DNA of 64,000 nt from Streptomyces kronopolitis (GCF_014646275.1 NZ_BMND01000024.1:1-64000); one strand, 5' to 3'. Numbered from the stretch's first letter, positions 1-11,138 are shown. Made by a program: numbers and translations. The notes: generated by a model from the sequence alone, not told the origin.

Positions 1-400
1 CGCCCGGCGCGGGGGCGGCGGCCTGCGGGGGCATCGGGGCCGACCACGGGGGCCGGGGCGGGTGTGCGGGGGCGCCGGGTGCCGTCCGCGGGGTGGCGGG
101 GGCGGGTTCGCCGGTGGCCGGCGGGGCGCCCCGGCCGCTCCAAAGGTCCTGGCTGTGGGCCAGGTGGAAGGCGGCGGTGTCGCGGAAGGCATCGGGACGG
201 GCGTCGGGGCGCGGCGGGGCGGCGGGGGCCGGCACACCGGGCGCGCGGTCCGGGCGGGGCGGCAGCGGGGCACCGGCGGCGGGCGGCGGGGCGGTGGGAC
301 GCGGCGGCACGGAGGGGGCGCCCGGCGCGGGTCGCCGGGGCGGCTGCGGGGGCGGCTGCGGAATGCGTCGTGCGTCGGCGAATTCGGCGTCGGTGCTCAC
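1..400 (-). CDS. N-terminal part of a proline-rich protein (cut by window edge)
   Basis: This open frame runs off the left edge. It starts at a GTG (398-400) preceded on the minus strand by a GGGGGGAG ribosome binding site. The visible 133 residues begin MSTDAEFADARRIPQPP and are extremely rich in proline, alanine and glycine with several PPRP-type repeats, as in a disordered N-terminal region. A more ordinary stretch (DAFRDTAAFHLAHSQDLW) lies near residue 75. No domain, signal peptide or membrane segment is visible in this part, so the function cannot be assigned. In Streptomyces such tails often precede a membrane or enzymatic domain. The gene is divergent from the deaminase gene across a 206 bp intergenic region. 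Confidence 0.6.
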   Translation of the reverse strand, partial: MSTDAEFADARRIPQPPPQPPRRPAPGAPSVPPRPTAPPPAAGAPLPPRPDRAPGVPAPAAPPRPDARPDAFRDTAAFHLAHSQDLWSGRGAPPATGEPAPATPRTAPGAPAHPPRPPWSAPMPPQAAAPAPG

Positions 401-426
401 CCGCGCTCCCCCCTGCACCGCTGGCT

Positions 427-457
427 GCCGTGCCCCGATCCGGAATCGGGGCACGGC
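427..457. promoter_or_regulatory. 13-5-13 perfect inverted repeat upstream of the proline-rich gene
   Basis: GCCGTGCCCCGAT, a 5-base spacer CCGGA, then the exact reverse complement. The repeat lies about 20 bases upstream of the ribosome binding site of the leftward gene and 150 bp upstream of the rightward deaminase gene. It could be an operator, or a hairpin in the leader of the leftward mRNA. No T-run follows it on either strand, which argues against a classical terminator. Confidence 0.45.
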
Positions 458-606
458 GGTTCGTATCCGGACAACACGCCGCTGACCTGGCGGTTGCGGT
501 GTCGAGCCACTCTAAGGGCTGGCGGTGTCGGTGCTCCAACCCCCTGTCCGGTCTGTGGCCAACTCTCCCCCTACCCAGCGGTAGGCGGTCGTGGCAGGCT
601 GCGGCC

Positions 607-1887
607 ATGTCACCGCAGACCGCCGACGCACCGGGCGACGGGGACCTCCCCACCGCTCCCGGCCCCTCCCCCGCCCCCGGCGCCGCGCACGCGGCGCGGA
701 CCCCCCTCGACCGGGCGACCGCGCACCTCGACGCCCCGCTGGCCGTCGTCGACCTGCGGGCCTTCGACGCCAACGCCGCCGATCTGGTGCGCCGTTCGAA
801 GGGCAAGCCGATCCGGGTGGCGAGCAAGTCGGTGCGCTGCCGGGCGCTGCTGGAGCGGGTGCTGGCGCGCGAGGGCTTCGCGGGGATCATGAGCTTCACG
901 CTGGCCGAGTCGCTGTGGCTGGCCCGCTCGGGCTTCCGCGACGTGCTGCTGGCCTATCCGACGGCGGACCGGGCGGGCCTGGCCGAGCTGACCGCCGATC
1001 CCGAACTGGCCGCCGCGGTCACGGTGATGGCCGACGACCCCGCGCAGCTGGATCTGATCGACGCGGCCCGCCCGGACGGCGGGCGCGGCGGCGCGCGGGT
1101 GCGGGTGTGCCTGGAGCTGGACACCTCCTTCCGGCTGCTGGGCGGGGCGGTCCGGGTCGGCGCGCGCCGCTCCCCGCTGCGCACGCCGGACCAACTGGCC
1201 GCGCTGGCCCGGGCGATGGTGCGCCGCCCCGGGTTCGAGCTGGTGGGGCTGATGGCGTACGAGGGGCATCTGGCGGGGGTGGGCGACGATGTCGCCGGCA
1301 AGCCGGTGTTCTCGCGGACGGTGCGGGTGATGCAGGCGGCGGCGCGCAAGGAGCTGGCGCGGCGGCGCTGGGAGGCGGTGCGGGCGGTGCGGGCGGTGGC
1401 GCCGCGGCTGGAGTTCGTCAACGGCGGCGGGACCGGCAGTGTGCAGCACACCGCGGCGGAGGCGGCGGTCACCGAGATCGCGGCCGGTTCGGGGCTGTAC
1501 GTCCCGCGGCTGTTCGACAACTTCCGCTCGTTCAGCGGGCGTCCGGCGGCGCTGTTCGCCCAGCCGGTGGTGCGCCGCCCCGGCCCCGGCGTGGTGACGG
1601 TGCTGGGCGGCGGCTATCCGGCGTCGGGGGCGGCGGGCGCGGACCGGCTGCCGGTGCCGTATCTGCCGGCCGGGCTGCGCTACGACCCGCAGGAGGGCCC
1701 CGGCGAGGTGCAGACCCCGCTGCTGGGGCCGGCCGCCGACGGGCTGGGGATCGGCGACAAGGTGTGGTTCCGGCACGCGAAGGCCGGTGAGCTGTGCGAG
1801 CGGTTCACCGCGCTGCACCTGGTCGACGGGGACCGGGTGGTGGACACGGTGCCGACGTACCGCGGGGAGGGCCGCGCCTTCCTCTGA
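607..1887 (+). CDS. PLP-dependent amino acid deaminase/aldolase (alanine racemase N-terminal fold)
   Basis: The product is a 426-residue fold-type III PLP enzyme of the D-threonine aldolase / D-serine dehydratase-like group. Residue K74 in the motif VASKSV sits where the lysine that binds PLP is expected. A TIM-barrel-like region follows (to about residue 290), then a C-terminal beta domain. H390 and C397 in HAKAGELCERF resemble the metal-binding His/Cys pair of D-serine dehydratases. The exact substrate, probably a D-amino or hydroxy-amino acid, cannot be read from the sequence. The ATG at 607 is chosen because the family domain starts soon after it; the ribosome binding site is weak. The gene stands alone, ending in a hairpin terminator. 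Confidence 0.8.
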   Translation: MSPQTADAPGDGDLPTAPGPSPAPGAAHAARTPLDRATAHLDAPLAVVDLRAFDANAADLVRRSKGKPIRVASKSVRCRALLERVLAREGFAGIMSFTLAESLWLARSGFRDVLLAYPTADRAGLAELTADPELAAAVTVMADDPAQLDLIDAARPDGGRGGARVRVCLELDTSFRLLGGAVRVGARRSPLRTPDQLAALARAMVRRPGFELVGLMAYEGHLAGVGDDVAGKPVFSRTVRVMQAAARKELARRRWEAVRAVRAVAPRLEFVNGGGTGSVQHTAAEAAVTEIAAGSGLYVPRLFDNFRSFSGRPAALFAQPVVRRPGPGVVTVLGGGYPASGAAGADRLPVPYLPAGLRYDPQEGPGEVQTPLLGPAADGLGIGDKVWFRHAKAGELCERFTALHLVDGDRVVDTVPTYRGEGRAFL

Positions 1888-1904
1888 GCGGCGCGGCCCT
1901 CCCC
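1864..1904 (+). terminator. Hairpin terminator overlapping the deaminase stop codon
   Basis: A perfect 15 bp stem (GGGGAGGGCCGCGCC and its complement) with an 11-base loop containing the TGA stop. There is no T-tract, as is usual for Streptomyces. It lies between convergent genes and could serve both strands. Confidence 0.6.
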
Positions 1905-1934
1905 GGTGAGCGGTGTGTTCAGTACACCGTGTCC

Positions 1935-3212
<1,278 letters not shown>

Positions 3213-3318
3213 TCTCTCCTGTCGAACGAAGATCCGGAGTGGGACGCTAGCGCATGGTGGCCGGGCGTCGTGAGACGTCCGGCCACCAAGACGCTGCCGC
3301 GAGGTGAACAGCGGGTGG

Positions 3319-4104
3319 TCACACCGGGGTGACGTACGCGCCCGCGATCCCTCCGTCGACCAGGAATTCGGCGGCGTTGACGAACGAGGAGTCGTCGCTG
3401 GCGAGGAAGGCGACCGCGGAGGCGATCTCCTCGGGCTCGGCGAACCGGCCCACCGGGACGTGCACCAGGCGGCGCGCGGCGCGCTCGGGGTCCTTGGCGA
3501 ACAGCTCCTTGAGCAGCGGGGTGTTCACCGGCCCCGGGCACAGGGCGTTGACCCGGATGCCCTCGCGGGCGAACTGCACGCCCAGTTCGCGGGACATCGA
3601 CAGCACGCCGCCCTTGGAGGCCGTGTAGCTGATCTGGGAGGTGGCGGCGCCCATGACGGCCACGAAGGAGGCGGTGTTGATGATCGACCCCTTGCCCTGG
3701 CGCTGCATGTAGGGCAGGGCGTGCTTGCAGCAGAGGTAGACCGAGGTGAGGTTGACCTCCTGCACGCGCTTCCAGGCGTCCAGGCCGGTGGTGAGGATCG
3801 AGTCGTCGTCGGGCGGCGAGATCCCGGCGTTGTTGAAGGCGATGTCCACCGAGCCGTAGGTGTCGAAGGCGGTCTTGTAGAGCGCCTCGACCTGGTCGGA
3901 GTCGGTCACATCGACCTGGACGAAGGTGCCGCCGACCTCCTCGGCGGCGGCCTTGCCGGCCACCTCGTCGATGTCGGCGCAGACGATGTGGGCGCCTTCG
4001 GAGGCCAGTCGGCGGGCGGTGGCCAGGCCGATGCCGCTGCCGGCTCCGGTGATCACGGCGGTACGGCCTACGAGGCGGCGGCACACTGCGGTCTGGTCGG
4101 TCAC
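3319..4104 (-). CDS. Short-chain dehydrogenase/reductase (SDR)
   Basis: A classical 261-residue SDR oxidoreductase. The NAD(P)-binding TGAGSGIG motif is at residues 19-26, the structural NNAG motif follows, and the catalytic Ser and YTASK (Tyr/Lys) lie near residues 147-165, with the PGPVNTP loop after them. An acidic residue after the second strand (ADID) suggests NAD+ preference. The GTG start at 4104 has AGAAGGG upstream. The gene is third in a probable operon glnA4 - aldehyde dehydrogenase - SDR, 72 bp after the dehydrogenase. It may oxidise an alcohol intermediate of monoamine breakdown, but the substrate is unknown. Confidence 0.85.
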   Translation of the reverse strand: MTDQTAVCRRLVGRTAVITGAGSGIGLATARRLASEGAHIVCADIDEVAGKAAAEEVGGTFVQVDVTDSDQVEALYKTAFDTYGSVDIAFNNAGISPPDDDSILTTGLDAWKRVQEVNLTSVYLCCKHALPYMQRQGKGSIINTASFVAVMGAATSQISYTASKGGVLSMSRELGVQFAREGIRVNALCPGPVNTPLLKELFAKDPERAARRLVHVPVGRFAEPEEIASAVAFLASDDSSFVNAAEFLVDGGIAGAYVTPV

Positions 4105-4176
4105 TTCGGGGGCCCTTCTCTGGGGGTGGCGGGGAACGCTGCCGGGCGCGCGCCCGGACGGCTGGGGTCCGGGGTG

Positions 4177-5550
4177 TCAGCCCTCGGTGCTGAGGAAGAT
4201 GTTCTTGGTCTCGGTGAAGGCGGTCAGCGCGTCCGGGCCGAGTTCACGGCCGAGGCCGGACTGCTTGAACCCGCCGAAGGGGGTCCAGTAGCGCACGGCG
4301 CTGTGGGAGTTGACGGAGAGGTTGCCGGCCGCGACGCCGCGCGAGACCCGCAGGGCGCGGCCCACGTCACGGGTCCACAGCGAGCCGGCCAGGCCGTAGT
4401 CGCCGGCGTTGGCGAGCCGGACGGCGTCGGCCTCGTCGTCGAAGGGCAGGACCACGGCGACCGGGCCGAAGATCTCCTCGACGGCCGTACGGTCCTCCGG
4501 GCGCCCCTCCAGGACGGTGGCCGGGTACCAGAAGCCCTTGCCCGCGGGCGCCTCGCCGCGGATGGCGGCCGGGGCGTCCTCGGCGACGTAGGACCGCACC
4601 CGCTCGCGCTGGGCGGCGGAGATCAGCGGGCCCATCTGCGTCTCCGGGTCCGCCGGGTCGCCGACGGTGAACGCCTTGACGGCGGGCTCCAGCAGCTCCA
4701 GGAAGCGGTCGTAGACGGAGCGCTGGACGAGGATGCGGCTGCGGGCGCAGCAGTCCTGGCCGGTGTTGTCGAGGAACGAGCCGGGGGCGGCGGCCGCGGC
4801 GGCCTCCAGGTCGGCGTCGGCGAAGACGATGTTGGGGCTCTTGCCGCCGAGTTCCAGGGTGAGCCGCTTGGTCTGCGCCGCGCAGCGGGCGGCGATCTGC
4901 CGGCCGGTGGCCGTGGAGCCGGTGAAGACGACCTTGGCGACGCCCGGGTGCTCGACCAGCGCGGTGCCGGTGACCGCCCCCTCGCCGGGCAGGACCTGGA
5001 AGAGGCCCTCGGGCAGGCCGGCCTCCAGGGCGAGTTCGGCGAGCCTGAGCGCGGTGAGCGGGGTGGTCTCGGCGGGCTTGAGGAGGACCGCGTTGCCGGC
5101 CGCGAGCGCGGGGGCGGTGCCCCAGGCGGCGATCGGCATCGGGAAGTTCCAGGGCGCGATGACGGCGACCACGCCGAGCGGCTCCTGGACGGTGATGTTC
5201 AGGCCGCCGGCGACCGGGATCTGGGTGCCGTTGAGGCGCTCCACTCCCCCGGCCGCGTAGTGCAGCAGGTCGCGGACGTTGCCCGCCTCCCACCGGGCGT
5301 TGCCCAGGGGGTGGCCGGCTTCCTTCAGTTCGAGCGCGGCGAGCGGCTCGATGTGGGCGTCGACGACCTCGGCGAAGCGGCGCAGCAGCCGGGCCCGGTC
5401 GCCGGGTGCCACCGCGGCCCAGGACTCCTGGGCGGCCGCGGCCCGGCGGACCGCCGCGTCGACAGCTTCGGGAGAGGTGGTGGGGACGGTGGCCACCACC
5501 TCCTCGGTCGCCGGATTGAGAATCGTCAGCTCGTGCAGACCATGGGACAC
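4177..5550 (-). CDS. NAD(P)-dependent aldehyde dehydrogenase
   Basis: A 457-residue ALDH-superfamily enzyme. Visible motifs are PWNFP (near 133), the glutathione-like TGS motif near 210, the general base E233 in LELGGKSPN, and the nucleophile C267 in NTGQDCCA. The GTG start at 5550 is chosen because AAGGAA lies 9 bases upstream and homology begins there; the frame is open further upstream into glnA4. It begins 11 bp after the glnA4 stop, so the two are surely cotranscribed. In the GlnA4 ethanolamine route proposed for S. coelicolor, an aldehyde dehydrogenase oxidises the gamma-glutamylated intermediate. Assigning this gene to that step rests on context. Confidence 0.9.
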   Translation of the reverse strand: MSHGLHELTILNPATEEVVATVPTTSPEAVDAAVRRAAAAQESWAAVAPGDRARLLRRFAEVVDAHIEPLAALELKEAGHPLGNARWEAGNVRDLLHYAAGGVERLNGTQIPVAGGLNITVQEPLGVVAVIAPWNFPMPIAAWGTAPALAAGNAVLLKPAETTPLTALRLAELALEAGLPEGLFQVLPGEGAVTGTALVEHPGVAKVVFTGSTATGRQIAARCAAQTKRLTLELGGKSPNIVFADADLEAAAAAAPGSFLDNTGQDCCARSRILVQRSVYDRFLELLEPAVKAFTVGDPADPETQMGPLISAAQRERVRSYVAEDAPAAIRGEAPAGKGFWYPATVLEGRPEDRTAVEEIFGPVAVVLPFDDEADAVRLANAGDYGLAGSLWTRDVGRALRVSRGVAAGNLSVNSHSAVRYWTPFGGFKQSGLGRELGPDALTAFTETKNIFLSTEG

Positions 5551-5561
5551 GTGCGGGTTCC

Positions 5562-6929
5562 TTACATGCGCTCGAAGGAGCGGAAGCGCTCCCAGTCCGT
5601 GACGGCCGCGTCGTAGGCGTCCTGCTCGACGCGGGCCATGTGGCGGTAGTGGTCGACGACCTCGTCGCCGAAGGCCTCCCGGGCGATCGGGCTGTGCTCC
5701 CACAGCTCGGCGGCCTCGCGCAGGGTGGTGGGGACGTGGGCGGCGTCGCCGTTGTAGGCGTTGCCGGTGGTCGCCTCGGGGAGTTCCAGCTCGTGCTCGA
5801 TGCCGTAGAGGCCCGCCGCGACCATGCCGGCGACCGCGAGGTAGGGGTTCACGTCGCCGCCGGGCAGCCGGTTCTCCAGGCGGTGGGCGCGGCCGTGGCC
5901 GACCACGCGCAGGGCGCAGGTGCGGTTGTCGGGGCCCCAGGCGACGGCGGTGGGCGCGAAGGAGCCGGGGCGGAAGCGCTTGTAGGAGTTGATGTTGGGC
6001 GCGTAGAGGAGCGTGAAGTCACGCATCGCGGCGACCTGGCCCGCCAGGAAGTGCTGCATGGTCTTCGACATGCCGTAGGGGCCGTTGTCGTCGGCCAGCA
6101 CCGGCCGGCCGTCCTCGTCCTGCAGCGAGAGGTGGATATGACAGGAGTTGCCCTCGCGCTCGTCGTACTTCGCCATGAAGGTGAGCGACATGCCCTCCTG
6201 CGCGGCGATCTCCTTGGCGCCGGTCTTGTAGATGCTGTGCTGGTCGCAGGTGGTGAGCGCCTCGTCGTAGACGAACACGATCTCGTGCTGGCCGAGGTTG
6301 CACTCGCCCTTGGCGGACTCGACGGTCATCCCGGCCGCGCCCATCTCGTTGCGGATCCGGCGCAGGACCGGTTCGACGCGGCCGGTGCCGAGGACGGAGT
6401 AGTCGCCGTTCCACTGGTTGGCGGGGTTCATCTCGCGGTAGCCGCGGGACCAGGCGTTTTCGTAGGAGTCCTTGAAGAGCATGAACTCCAGCTCGGTGCC
6501 GGCGTACGCGCTCCAGCCCCGCTCGGCGAGCCGGTCGAGCTGGCGGCGCAGGATCTGCCGGGGCGAGGCGGCGACCGGGGAGCGGTCGTGCCAGGCGAGG
6601 TCGGCGGTGATCAGGGCGGTGCCGGCGTTCCAGGGGGTGCGGCGCAGGGTGGCGGGGTCGCCGTGCATGGCGAAGTCGCCGTAGCCGCGCTCCCACGAGG
6701 ACATCGCGTAGCCCTCGACGGTGTTGAGGTCGACGTCGACGGCGAGGAGGTAGTTGCAGCCCTCCGTGCCGTGGTCGAGGACGGTGTCGAGGAAGTATCG
6801 GGCCGCGAACCGCTTGCCCTGGAGCCTGCCTTGCATATCGGTGAAGGCGAGGACGACAGTGTCGATCTCCCCGGCGTCGACGAGGACCCTGAGCTCCTCG
6901 ACGGAGAGTGGGGGCGTGCGTTCTGCCAC
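5562..6929 (-). CDS. glnA4: GlnA4-type gamma-glutamylethanolamide synthetase (glutamine synthetase family)
   Basis: A 455-residue GSI-like protein with the usual ligase motifs: AGTELEF, NSCHIHLSL, APNINSYKRF and NRTCALRV, and the C-terminal glutamate segment ENRLPGGDVNPY. The adenylylation loop of true GlnA (NLYDLPPEE type) is not visible. In S. coelicolor GlnA4 joins glutamate to ethanolamine rather than ammonia. Identity here rests on overall sequence plus neighbours (ALDH, FadR-type regulator, ethanolamine-type permease, PuuD-like hydrolase). The GTG at 6929 is taken as start because AGGAGG lies 7 bases before it; a GTG at 6947 lies upstream of that site. The promoter is divergent from the regulator. 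Confidence 0.85.
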   Translation of the reverse strand: MAERTPPLSVEELRVLVDAGEIDTVVLAFTDMQGRLQGKRFAARYFLDTVLDHGTEGCNYLLAVDVDLNTVEGYAMSSWERGYGDFAMHGDPATLRRTPWNAGTALITADLAWHDRSPVAASPRQILRRQLDRLAERGWSAYAGTELEFMLFKDSYENAWSRGYREMNPANQWNGDYSVLGTGRVEPVLRRIRNEMGAAGMTVESAKGECNLGQHEIVFVYDEALTTCDQHSIYKTGAKEIAAQEGMSLTFMAKYDEREGNSCHIHLSLQDEDGRPVLADDNGPYGMSKTMQHFLAGQVAAMRDFTLLYAPNINSYKRFRPGSFAPTAVAWGPDNRTCALRVVGHGRAHRLENRLPGGDVNPYLAVAGMVAAGLYGIEHELELPEATTGNAYNGDAAHVPTTLREAAELWEHSPIAREAFGDEVVDHYRHMARVEQDAYDAAVTDWERFRSFERM

Positions 6930-7002
6930 GGTGTTGCCTCCTGTCACTGCATCCGGAGGTCATAAGGTAGGCACACGAACCATTGATTGGGAAGGGGTGG
7001 CG
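6930..7002. promoter_or_regulatory. Divergent promoter region glnA4 / FadR-type regulator
   Basis: Only 73 bp separate the two starts, so the promoters must overlap. An imperfect palindrome CCATTGATTGG (6980-6990) lies in it and is a weak candidate for the autoregulatory operator. Confidence 0.35.
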
Positions 7003-7737
7003 ATGGACGGTGCGGACGACGACCGGCTGGCACCCGTGCTGCGGCCGGTGCGGGCGGGCAATGGTTTCGAGGAGGCCCTGGAGCAGATACTCCAGATCGT
7101 CCGGCTCGGCCTGGTGCCCCAGGGCGAACGGCTGCCCGCCGAGCGGGAACTGGCGGAGCGGCTGCAGATCAGCCGGGTCACCCTGCGCGAGGTGCTCAAG
7201 GTGCTGCAGGACGAGGGCCTGGTGGAGAGCCGGCGCGGGCGCTACGGCGGCACCTTCGTCCGGGTGCGGACCGAGAATCCGGGCGAGGCCGAGCTGCGGC
7301 GCCGGATCCAGAAGGCCGATGTCGAGGACACCCTGCGCTTCCGGGAGGTGCTGGAGGTGGGCGCGGCCGGGCTGTGCGCCGCCCACGGGCTGTCCGACGT
7401 GCAGCAAGACCGGCTGCGGGCGGCGCTCGCGGCGACCCAGGAGGCCCCGCTGGCCGACTACCGGCGGCGCGACACCCTGCTGCACCTGACGCTCGCCGAG
7501 CTGTCCGGCTCCTCGTCGCTGGCGGCGCAGTACGCGGCGGTGCGGGCGCGCGTGAACGACCTGCTGGACTGCATCCCGCTGCTGGTGCGCAACCTGGAGC
7601 ACTCCCAGGCCCAGCACGGCGCGCTGGTCGACGCGGTCCTGGAGGGCGACGCGGACGGCGCCCGCGAGGTGATGCGCGAGCACTGCTGCGGGACCGCGGC
7701 GCTGCTGCGCGGCTTCCTGACGGCCCCGGCGCCCTGA
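7003..7737 (+). CDS. FadR-subfamily GntR transcriptional regulator of the ethanolamine module
   Basis: A 244-residue regulator. A winged helix (LPAERELAERLQISRVTLRE, then the wing GRYGGTFV) occupies about residues 40-85, and an all-helical FCD effector domain fills the rest, with histidines at positions typical for metal/ligand binding (DTLLHLTL, HGALVDA, REHC). ATG 7003 is preceded by AAGGGG at 5 bases; GTG 6997 is an alternative. It lies divergent from glnA4 and upstream of the permease, so it probably controls both. Its ligand is unknown; ethanolamine or a gamma-glutamyl intermediate is an inference from context. Confidence 0.88.
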   Translation: MDGADDDRLAPVLRPVRAGNGFEEALEQILQIVRLGLVPQGERLPAERELAERLQISRVTLREVLKVLQDEGLVESRRGRYGGTFVRVRTENPGEAELRRRIQKADVEDTLRFREVLEVGAAGLCAAHGLSDVQQDRLRAALAATQEAPLADYRRRDTLLHLTLAELSGSSSLAAQYAAVRARVNDLLDCIPLLVRNLEHSQAQHGALVDAVLEGDADGAREVMREHCCGTAALLRGFLTAPAP

Positions 7738-7810
7738 GCACCCGCCCCCGCGCCGTGAGGGCGCGTTCACCAATCTTTTACGCACAGGTCTTGCGCTCAC
7801 GCGACCCGGC

Positions 7811-7838
7811 AGCAAAGGTATGCGGCTAAACCTTTGCT
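7811..7838. promoter_or_regulatory. 9-10-9 perfect inverted repeat before the permease gene
   Basis: AGCAAAGGT, a 10-base spacer, then ACCTTTGCT. It lies 74 bp after the regulator stop and 31 bp before the permease ATG, and is followed by CGTTTTC on the plus strand. This could be the regulator's operator, or a weak intrinsic terminator/attenuator between the two genes. Its moderate GC content stands out from the surrounding DNA. Confidence 0.5.
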
Positions 7839-7869
7839 CGTTTTCCCCTCGTCGAGGCAGGAGCGGCTC

Positions 7870-9336
<1,467 letters not shown>

Positions 9337-9353
9337 CCGCCCCACCGGGAACC

Positions 9354-9392
9354 GCGGCGGCCGGCCGGGACCTCCCCGGCCGGCCCCGCCGC
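9354..9392 (+). terminator. GC-rich hairpin between permease and hydrolase
   Basis: GCGGCGG-CCGGCCGGG pairs with CCCGGCCGG-CCCCGCCGC around a short loop with a small bulge. It could be a partial terminator or an mRNA-stability element inside the operon. Confidence 0.4.
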
Positions 9393-9437
9393 TCGTACCG
9401 CCCCGTCCCGCCCCATCCCCATGGAGGACCGCACCCC

Positions 9438-10124
9438 ATGTCCCAGCCCCTCATCGGCATCAGCACCTACCAGGAGGACGCCCGGTGGGGGGTGTGGTCG
9501 CTGCCCGCCGCGCTGGTGCCCGCCGGATACCCCCGGCTCGTGCAGCGCTCGGGCGGGCTGGCCGCGCTGCTGCCGCCGGGCGATCCGGCCACCGCCGCCG
9601 CGGCCGTCGCCCGGCTGGACGGACTGGTGATCGCCGGCGGCGCCGATGTGGAGCCGGCCCGCTACGGCGCGGAGCCGCACCCCAGGACCGGGCCGCCCGC
9701 CCTGGACCGGGACGCCTGGGAACTGGCCCTGATCGAGGCCGCGTTGGCGGGCGGGGTACCGCTGCTGGGCATCTGCCGCGGCCTCCAGCTGCTGAACGTG
9801 GCGCTGGGCGGGACCCTCGTCCAGCACCTCGACGGCCATGCCGGCGCCCCCGGGGTCTTCGACCGGCACGACATCAAGCCGGTCCCCGGGACGCTGCTGG
9901 GCCGCACGCTGCCCGAGCCGGTCGCCGTACCGACCTACCACCACCAGGCCGTGGACCGGCTCGGCCGCGGGCTGCTCGCCTCGGCCTACGCGGAGGACGG
10001 CACCATCGAGGCGCTGGAGCTGCCGGACGCGCCCGGCTTCACGCTGGCGGTGCAGTGGCACCCGGAGGCCGGCGACGACACCCGGGTGATGGACGCCCTG
10101 GTGGCGGCGGCCGCGGAAGCGTGA
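9438..10124 (+). CDS. Gamma-glutamyl-gamma-aminobutyrate hydrolase-like class I amidotransferase (peptidase C26)
   Basis: A 228-residue PuuD-type hydrolase. The nucleophile elbow is GICRGLQ with C113, and the catalytic dyad is in QWHPEA (H208, E210); these are the full glutamine-amidotransferase-fold triad. Such enzymes cleave the gamma-glutamyl amide bond after the side chain has been oxidised. Next to glnA4 it fits the last step of gamma-glutamylated ethanolamine breakdown, returning glutamate. GGAGG lies 10 bases before the ATG at 9438. It converges with the LysR gene, with 34 bp between stops. Confidence 0.88.
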   Translation: MSQPLIGISTYQEDARWGVWSLPAALVPAGYPRLVQRSGGLAALLPPGDPATAAAAVARLDGLVIAGGADVEPARYGAEPHPRTGPPALDRDAWELALIEAALAGGVPLLGICRGLQLLNVALGGTLVQHLDGHAGAPGVFDRHDIKPVPGTLLGRTLPEPVAVPTYHHQAVDRLGRGLLASAYAEDGTIEALELPDAPGFTLAVQWHPEAGDDTRVMDALVAAAAEA

Positions 10125-10158
10125 TCCGCCCGGGGACGCCGCGTCGCGCGAGCGCCGC

Positions 10159-11124
10159 TCAGGCCGTCGCGCGGGTCAGCCCCAGCAGCTGGCGGGCCGG
10201 GCCGACCGGGCGCTGACCGGCCGGCCACACGGCGCGCAGCTCCCGGCCCAGCCGCAGCCCGCCCACCGGGATCTCCACCAGCCGGCGCGCCGTCAGCTCC
10301 TCACCGACGGCGAGTTCGCTCAGGACGGACGGCGCCGCCTCGCTCACCACCGCCGCCTTCACCGCGGTGGTCGAGGCGAGTTCGAGCAGCGGCGCGGCCA
10401 GGCCGCCGTGGCGGGCCAGCGCCGCGTCCAGCACCGCGCGGGTGCCCGAGCCGCGCTCGCGCAGGATCAGCGGGGTGGCGGCGAGTTCGGCGGCGGTCAG
10501 CTCGGTGCGCCGCCGGGCCCAGGGGTGGGACGGCGCGGCCACCACGAGAAGCCGGTCGTGCCCGATGACCGTCCCGTCCAGCCCCGCCGGCACCTGGAGC
10601 CCCTCCACGAACCCGAGGTCGGCCGCGCCGGCCAGCAGCCGTTCGGCGACCGCGCGGGAGTTGCCGGCGAGCAGCGAGACGGCGGTCCCGGGGCGCTGGG
10701 CGCGCAGCGCGATCAGCCAGCCCGGCAGCAGGTACTCGGCGATCGTCATGCTGGCCGCGACCCGCAGCCGCGAATCGCGCCGCCCGCGCAGCGCCTGGGC
10801 CCCCGCGTCGAACGCCTCGGCCGCCTCCACCACCCGCCGGGCCCAGTCCGTCACCAGCACCCCGGCGTCCGTCAGCCGGGAGCCGCGCGGCGAGCGTTCG
10901 ACCAGCCCGACCCCCAACTGCCGCTCCATGGACCGGATCCGGCTGCTCGCGGCGGGCTGGCTGATGCCCTGCGCACGGGCGGCCCGGCCCAGGCTGCCGA
11001 GCCGGGCGACGGCGAGCAGCAGCTCCAGCGCGCCGAGATCCGGCACCCGGTGCGCCAGCGGCACGGCCGGCTCGTCCTCGTCGGGCCCCACTCCCCCACC
11101 ACCTGCTCCATGCTCCCTGCTCAT
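10159..11124 (-). CDS. LysR-family transcriptional regulator
   Basis: A 321-residue LTTR. The N-terminal HTH (LELLLAVARLGSLGRAA then ISQPAASSRIRSMERQLG) lies at about residues 33-75 and is followed by a periplasmic-binding-like effector domain. The region before the HTH (about 30 residues, acidic and glycine-rich) is longer than usual, so the true start may be an internal GTG; ATG 11124 overlaps a palindrome. It is divergent from the TDT transporter gene, which it most likely controls, a known arrangement for sulfite/tellurite/C4-dicarboxylate exporters. The effector is unknown. Confidence 0.85.
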   Translation of the reverse strand: MSREHGAGGGGVGPDEDEPAVPLAHRVPDLGALELLLAVARLGSLGRAARAQGISQPAASSRIRSMERQLGVGLVERSPRGSRLTDAGVLVTDWARRVVEAAEAFDAGAQALRGRRDSRLRVAASMTIAEYLLPGWLIALRAQRPGTAVSLLAGNSRAVAERLLAGAADLGFVEGLQVPAGLDGTVIGHDRLLVVAAPSHPWARRRTELTAAELAATPLILRERGSGTRAVLDAALARHGGLAAPLLELASTTAVKAAVVSEAAPSVLSELAVGEELTARRLVEIPVGGLRLGRELRAVWPAGQRPVGPARQLLGLTRATA

Positions 11125-11138
11125 AACCCCAGCTTATG
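11122..11138. promoter_or_regulatory. LysR-type operator candidate (T-N11-A palindrome)
   Basis: CATAA-N7-TTATG is a perfect 5 bp inverted repeat fitting the ATAA-N7-TTAT LTTR box. It overlaps the annotated LysR start codon and lies 57 bp before the transporter ATG. Confidence 0.45.

Noticed and set aside
62..1790. Long rightward open frames in several registers at the left edge
   Set aside because: Composition is Arg/Gly/Pro-rich nonsense caused by high GC. The real genes are the leftward proline-rich gene and the deaminase starting at 607.
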